DNA of 64,000 nucleotides from Dyadobacter linearis (GTDB lineage Bacteria; Bacteroidota; Bacteroidia; Cytophagales; Spirosomataceae). The translations under genes and the position numbers were made by a program. Positions 60,369-64,000 of this stretch are shown here, in pieces (within the stretch, counting starts at the first letter, position 1; every line of letters begins with the position of its first letter). The stretch is taken from assembly GCF_907165045.1 (NCBI RefSeq), contig NZ_CAJRAU010000005.1, positions 62,001 through 126,000 on the forward strand, given 5' to 3'. The notes under the pieces were generated by a model that saw only the letters and a program-made list of their open reading frames with translations, was not told where the DNA came from and made no database searches.

Positions 60369-62084
60369 TCAGTCCGTAATCAGTACTTTTTGCTGTACTA
60401 CTCCGTCCTGATCTGCCAGGCGAACAATGTAGAGGCCGGAAGCAGCTTCATGCAGCGGAATGCTGATCTCGCCACTTTTTCCGGATATTTCCTCCCGCAA
60501 CACTACCATGCCGCCCGCATTGACCAGCTCTATCGATTGAAATGTCCGGTTGAGATTCAGACTGAGTTTGTTGTCATTGATCACAGTCGGCCGGACGTAA
60601 ATGCCGGCCGTTTCTTCATCCCCAATTTTGACCAGAATAATTTTCGAATACTCGAAAGTATTATCGAGATCTACCATTTTGAGGCGATAGTAAAGGTTTC
60701 CAGTGTTTTTTGTCAAATGAGAAAAACGATATGTCGAACCTGTGACTGCATTTGCTGCAACCACTTTCCCTACATTTTCAAAGCCGCGCGCGTTGCTGCT
60801 GAACTCCACTTCAAAGCTGGCGAAAGCTTCTTCCATCGTCGTGTTCCAAGTAAGAGAAATTCCCTCATTTCCTTTTTCTCCCCGGAAATCGGCTAGCCTG
60901 ACAGGCAGCGGCTCCTCTGCAAAAATCTGGTACACTGCGTCGCCTTTTACAGCGTAAATCTCACCAGCCTCGTCTTCTCCAATATCCACCGTGCCCGCAA
61001 GATCGCCCTTCTCATAACTGATGTAAGACTGGCTTCGCAGTATTTTGTGAATATCCCCTGAAAAATAATCGGTACCAATATAGAATCCGTTCATCAACGG
61101 GTACGCCGACCCACGGTAAACGACCCCGCCGATTACAGACTTTCCGCGGGCGTCGCTATTGACATAAGTGTAAAGTGGCCCAACATAATTTTCCGCTGGC
61201 AGGCACCCGGTGCGGTCAATGTCCGGCGTGGGTATATCGCCTTCAAAACAGCGCCAGCCGAAGTTAGAATTGCTGATCAACGCGGCGGGACGGAAGTCTA
61301 TTTCCTCCCTCTGTCCTTGTCCAACGTCGCCGATCCACATATCTCCGGTCAGCTTGTCGAAACTCCACCGAAATGGGTTTCTGAGTCCCAATGCATAAAC
61401 CGGGCTACCAGAAATCGGGTTAGTAGGCGGAATCTGGTAAGGTAATGTTGCCCCTTCCTGTACATTTACATCAATACGCAGAATTTTACCCAGCCAGCTT
61501 GAAGGATTCTGTCCATTATTTGCTCCATCATTCACGCCGCCGCCGTCGCCTGTCGACAAATACAGAAAACCGTCCGGCCCGAAATGCATTTCTCCACCAT
61601 TATGGTTGGTTGCATTGGGATGAGGAATCGTGATAATTTCCTGATAAGTGCCGGAGCTGGCTGCGTTGCCGGAAGCTGTGTATCTGGCTACAATCAGGTT
61701 ACCGGCGAGGTTTGTGTAATAAACATACATGAAACCATTGGTCTCGAATTGAGGATGAAAAGCAATGCTTAACAGTCCGTCCTCACCATCCGCAGACCTC
61801 ACGATCGGGGTCGGCAAGTTCATATTCAGGAACGTAATTGCTGTGGAGGGTGCTGCTGGCAAGAAAACTTTGATAGTACCTGCTCTCTCGGCTATGAAAA
61901 TACGATTAGTACCGTCGCCTGCGTGCTTCAATTGCATCGCATCGGTGAGTCCTTCCATGACCGGATTATCAAGGTCAATCTCTACATTCGGATTTTGCGC
62001 CGAAGTTCTGATGAGAGTTGCCAGCACAAGACTTGCGGCCAGGATCAGTGCTTTTTTGGTTTGGTTAAATTTTCTCATAATCAA
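60369..62084 (-). CDS. Secreted glucose/sorbosone-dehydrogenase-like protein with T9SS domain
   Basis: The 571-residue protein has a signal peptide (KALILAASLVLATLIRTSAQ). A six-bladed sorbosone-dehydrogenase-type propeller contains IFIAERAGTIKVF, NHNGGEMHFGPDGFLYLSTGDGG and YALGLRNPFRWSFDKLTGDMWIGD. It ends in a FnIII-like segment and a type A T9SS domain (VRPTVINDNKLSLNL, ASGLYIVRLADQDG). It is a paralog of the protein at 15656 and acts at the cell surface. A start at the second Met (62078) is equally possible. Confidence 0.85.
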   Translation of the reverse strand: MIMRKFNQTKKALILAASLVLATLIRTSAQNPNVEIDLDNPVMEGLTDAMQLKHAGDGTNRIFIAERAGTIKVFLPAAPSTAITFLNMNLPTPIVRSADGEDGLLSIAFHPQFETNGFMYVYYTNLAGNLIVARYTASGNAASSGTYQEIITIPHPNATNHNGGEMHFGPDGFLYLSTGDGGGVNDGANNGQNPSSWLGKILRIDVNVQEGATLPYQIPPTNPISGSPVYALGLRNPFRWSFDKLTGDMWIGDVGQGQREEIDFRPAALISNSNFGWRCFEGDIPTPDIDRTGCLPAENYVGPLYTYVNSDARGKSVIGGVVYRGSAYPLMNGFYIGTDYFSGDIHKILRSQSYISYEKGDLAGTVDIGEDEAGEIYAVKGDAVYQIFAEEPLPVRLADFRGEKGNEGISLTWNTTMEEAFASFEVEFSSNARGFENVGKVVAANAVTGSTYRFSHLTKNTGNLYYRLKMVDLDNTFEYSKIILVKIGDEETAGIYVRPTVINDNKLSLNLNRTFQSIELVNAGGMVVLREEISGKSGEISIPLHEAASGLYIVRLADQDGVVQQKVLITD

Positions 62085-62175
62085 CTGGTTTGATTGAAAA
62101 ACTCCTTAACACTACTTCTACTTATACCAGAGCTTGTTCTACAATTTCTATGCCTTTGAGATTTATATCGAGCAC

Positions 62176-62211
62176 AAAAAAAGACCTCCTGAACGAGTGT
62201 CAGAAGGTCTT
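62176..62211 (-). terminator. Terminator of purM
   Basis: On the minus strand AAGACCTTCTG pairs with the CAGGAGGTCTT arm, with minor mismatches, followed by a run of T, 19 bases after the purM stop. Confidence 0.85.
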
Positions 62212-62229
62212 ACATGCTGATTATTGATT

Positions 62230-63396
62230 TCAGTAAATGAATGTACCGAATTCGCTCTTGATCGTAAGCTTCTTTTCCGGTGCCTCTTCCACCCTTCCTA
62301 CCACCTGCGCCGCAATTCCAAACGACTCGGCGGTAGCAATAGCTTGTGCTGCAAACTCCTCAGGAAGGTAAATTTCAAGCCTGTGCCCCATATTGAAAAC
62401 CTTGTACATTTCCTCCCAGCTGGTGCCGCTTTCTTCCCGTATCATTTTGAAAAGTGGGGGAATGGGGAGCAGATTATCTTTGATAATGTGAAGGTTATCA
62501 ACGAAATGTAGAATTTTCGTTTGTGCGCCGCCGCTGCAATGTACCATGCCATGAATGTGTGGCCTGATATCATCAAGCAAAGCCTTCGCCAGCGGAGCGT
62601 AAGTTCTGGTTGGGGACAATATAAGCTGGCCGACATTCAGAGGAGTACCTTCCACAGCGTCTGTCAGATTTTTGCTGCCACTGTAAATCAGATCTTCGTT
62701 TACTTCAGGGTCGAAGCTTTCGGTATATTTTTTGAGGTATTTACCTAAAATATCATGTCTGGCGGACGTAAGTCCATTGCTGCCCATTCCACCATTATAC
62801 TGCGTTTCATACGTCGCCTGTCCGTAAGAAGCAAACCCAACGATCACATCTCCCGGCTGAATATTCGCATTATCCACCACTTCCGAGCGCTTCATCCGGG
62901 CGATTACAGTGCTATTCACAGTGACCGTTCTTACCAGATCGCCTACATCGGCAGTTTCGCCGCCTGTACTGTAAATTTCCACACCGTAACTGCGCAGCAT
63001 TTCGAGCACCTCTTCGGCACCATTTATGATCTCTGCGATCACCTCCCCTGGAATACGATTTTTGTTCCGGTCGATCGTCGAAGAATACAGCATTGGACCG
63101 GTCGCTCCTACGCAAAGCAGGTCGTCGGTGTTCATTACGATAGCATCCTGCGCAATACCTTTCCAAACCGAAATATCGCCGGTTTCCTTCCAGTACAGAT
63201 AAGCGAGGGAAGTTTTGGTACCGGCGCCGTCAGCGTGCATGATGGTGCAATAGTCGGGATCGCCAGCGAGGGTATCGGGGACAATCTTGCAAAAAGCCTT
63301 TGGAAAAATGCCTTTGTCTATCTTTTCAATGGCCTTGTGCACATCTTCTTTCGAAGCCGAGACGCCGCGCTGGAGATATCGGTCGGTAGTATTCAT
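62230..63396 (-). CDS. purM: Phosphoribosylformylglycinamidine cyclo-ligase (AIR synthase)
   Basis: The 388-residue protein has the PurM motifs: HADGAGTKTSLAYLYWKETGD, QDAIVMNTDDLLCVGATGPMLYSSTIDRN, EIINGAEEVLEMLRSYGVEIYSTGGETADVGD and a C-terminal HCSGGAQTKILHFVDNLHI. It closes the imidazole ring of AIR in purine biosynthesis, using ATP. The length, longer than the 345 residues of E. coli, is typical of the Bacteroidetes type. Starts at 63408 or 63438 are possible; MNTTDRYLQRGV is the usual family start. Confidence 0.95.
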   Translation of the reverse strand: MNTTDRYLQRGVSASKEDVHKAIEKIDKGIFPKAFCKIVPDTLAGDPDYCTIMHADGAGTKTSLAYLYWKETGDISVWKGIAQDAIVMNTDDLLCVGATGPMLYSSTIDRNKNRIPGEVIAEIINGAEEVLEMLRSYGVEIYSTGGETADVGDLVRTVTVNSTVIARMKRSEVVDNANIQPGDVIVGFASYGQATYETQYNGGMGSNGLTSARHDILGKYLKKYTESFDPEVNEDLIYSGSKNLTDAVEGTPLNVGQLILSPTRTYAPLAKALLDDIRPHIHGMVHCSGGAQTKILHFVDNLHIIKDNLLPIPPLFKMIREESGTSWEEMYKVFNMGHRLEIYLPEEFAAQAIATAESFGIAAQVVGRVEEAPEKKLTIKSEFGTFIY

Positions 63397-63650
63397 CTGG
63401 GTATTCATTAAAATCGGACAGTTCCTAAACAGCCACAAAAGTAGGCAAAAAGGCTTTTAAAGCTTTACTTTAATGAGGCAGCGCTTACTGCATTGGAATC
63501 AACATGTTACAGAATATATCTAAAATTTAGTATAAAATAGAATTAGGATACTTAAAAAGTTCGTTTTAGTTTTACGTTATACCGTTTTCAATTTGAAAAA
63601 CCGTAGAATCTATTGTTTGAGAGTTCAAGAGTGCCAATCTCCTACCCTTC

Positions 63651-64000
63651 ATGACATTTGCCAAGCGTTTTGTTTTTGTAATTGGCGGTTTATTTTTCCT
63701 AAATGCAGCCAGTCAGCCAGCCTATTCCAGAGAACTGACTTCCAAAGAAGCAGCTACTGATTCTACCGGTAATATTGAATCTTTGGTAAATTTTGCTGTT
63801 AAGCATTTACATATCCCCTACCGCTCCGGCGGCACTTCCAAGAAAGGCTTCGACTGTTCCGGATTTGTCAGATATTGCTTTGATAAGCTGGACATTGCAT
63901 TGCCGCATTCCAGCGCCGCGCAGGCCAAACACGGTGAAACCATCGAATTGGATAATGCACGTCCGGGCGACCTTATATTCTTTAAAGGAGAAAGCACGAA
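63651..64000 (+). CDS. NlpC/P60-family cell-wall hydrolase, N-terminal part (runs off window)
   Basis: The frame starts at an ATG at 63651 and stays open to the window end (116 complete codons). A signal peptide (FVFVIGGLFFLNAASQPAYS) is followed by the NlpC/P60 start: VNFAVKHLHIPYRSGGTSKKGFDCSGFVRYCF (catalytic Cys), then LPHSSAAQAKHG and DNARPGDLIFFKG. The catalytic His will lie beyond the window. It should cleave peptidoglycan peptides in the periplasm. Confidence 0.9.
   Translation, partial: MTFAKRFVFVIGGLFFLNAASQPAYSRELTSKEAATDSTGNIESLVNFAVKHLHIPYRSGGTSKKGFDCSGFVRYCFDKLDIALPHSSAAQAKHGETIELDNARPGDLIFFKGEST

Overview
The window looks like chromosome of a Bacteroidetes bacterium of the order Cytophagales, probably Dyadobacter or a close relative (inference). 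Four large secreted proteins end in type IX secretion (Por) sorting domains. Promoters fit the Bacteroidetes -7 consensus TAnnTTTG rather than the E. coli type, and Shine-Dalgarno sites are mostly absent. Regulators are mainly AraC, Crp/Fnr and HxlR types, and large FtsX-type permeases occur without a partner ATPase. Housekeeping genes (tadA, superoxide dismutase, tRNA-His, ABC-F ATPase, purM) are scattered through accessory genes.

Layout: 0-10.7 kb holds the end of a GH3/beta-lactamase protein, a giant Ig-repeat T9SS protein, tadA, sod, tRNA-His, an AraC gene interrupted by an in-frame stop, and a beta-helix T9SS protein. From 10.75 to 15.65 kb lies an accessory island: a structured-RNA/small-protein unit, a nucleotidyl-cyclase-fold protein, a possible transposase remnant, and a tight three-gene operon (sce7726-like nuclease, sce7725-like protein, HEPN/RES-type NADase) that resembles an uncharacterised defence or toxin cassette. 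From 15.6 to 30.2 kb come a sorbosone-dehydrogenase-like T9SS protein, an esterase, an AbiE toxin-antitoxin pair with a 17-bp inverted-repeat operator, an ABC-F ATPase, a ThiF-like plus FeeM/GNAT-like gene pair, a large secreted glycosidase-like protein and an SDR/AraC pair. From 30.2 to 41 kb are the second RNA/small-protein unit, an AlbA_2/FRG convergent pair, HipBA, an FtsX permease, an MFS remnant, an acyltransferase, an HxlR/SDR/SnoaL group and the third copy of the RNA element. From 41 to 56.9 kb are RhuM-Fic, hydrolase and regulator pairs, a guanidine-II riboswitch controlling an SMR exporter, a thioredoxin-like protein, a pectate-lyase-like protein, another FtsX permease, MazEF with two operators around its promoter, and a DUF4153 protein behind two tandem operators. 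The last part carries a dienelactone hydrolase, a GT39-like membrane protein, a second sorbosone-dehydrogenase-like T9SS protein, purM and the start of an NlpC/P60 hydrolase.

The most novel item I see is a family of three dispersed elements of about 135 nt (minus strand at 11.10-11.24, 30.58-30.71 and 40.62-40.75 kb). They share a promoter box, a conserved hairpin core and a pseudoknot that covaries between copies. A central strand can pair either with the transcript 5' end or with a near-identical copy of that 5' end that contains the downstream start codon (always ATGCAAAC). Two copies precede paralogous 95-aa proteins with a CQGC motif and end at the same terminator hairpin. The second candidate is the sce7726/sce7725/RES operon.
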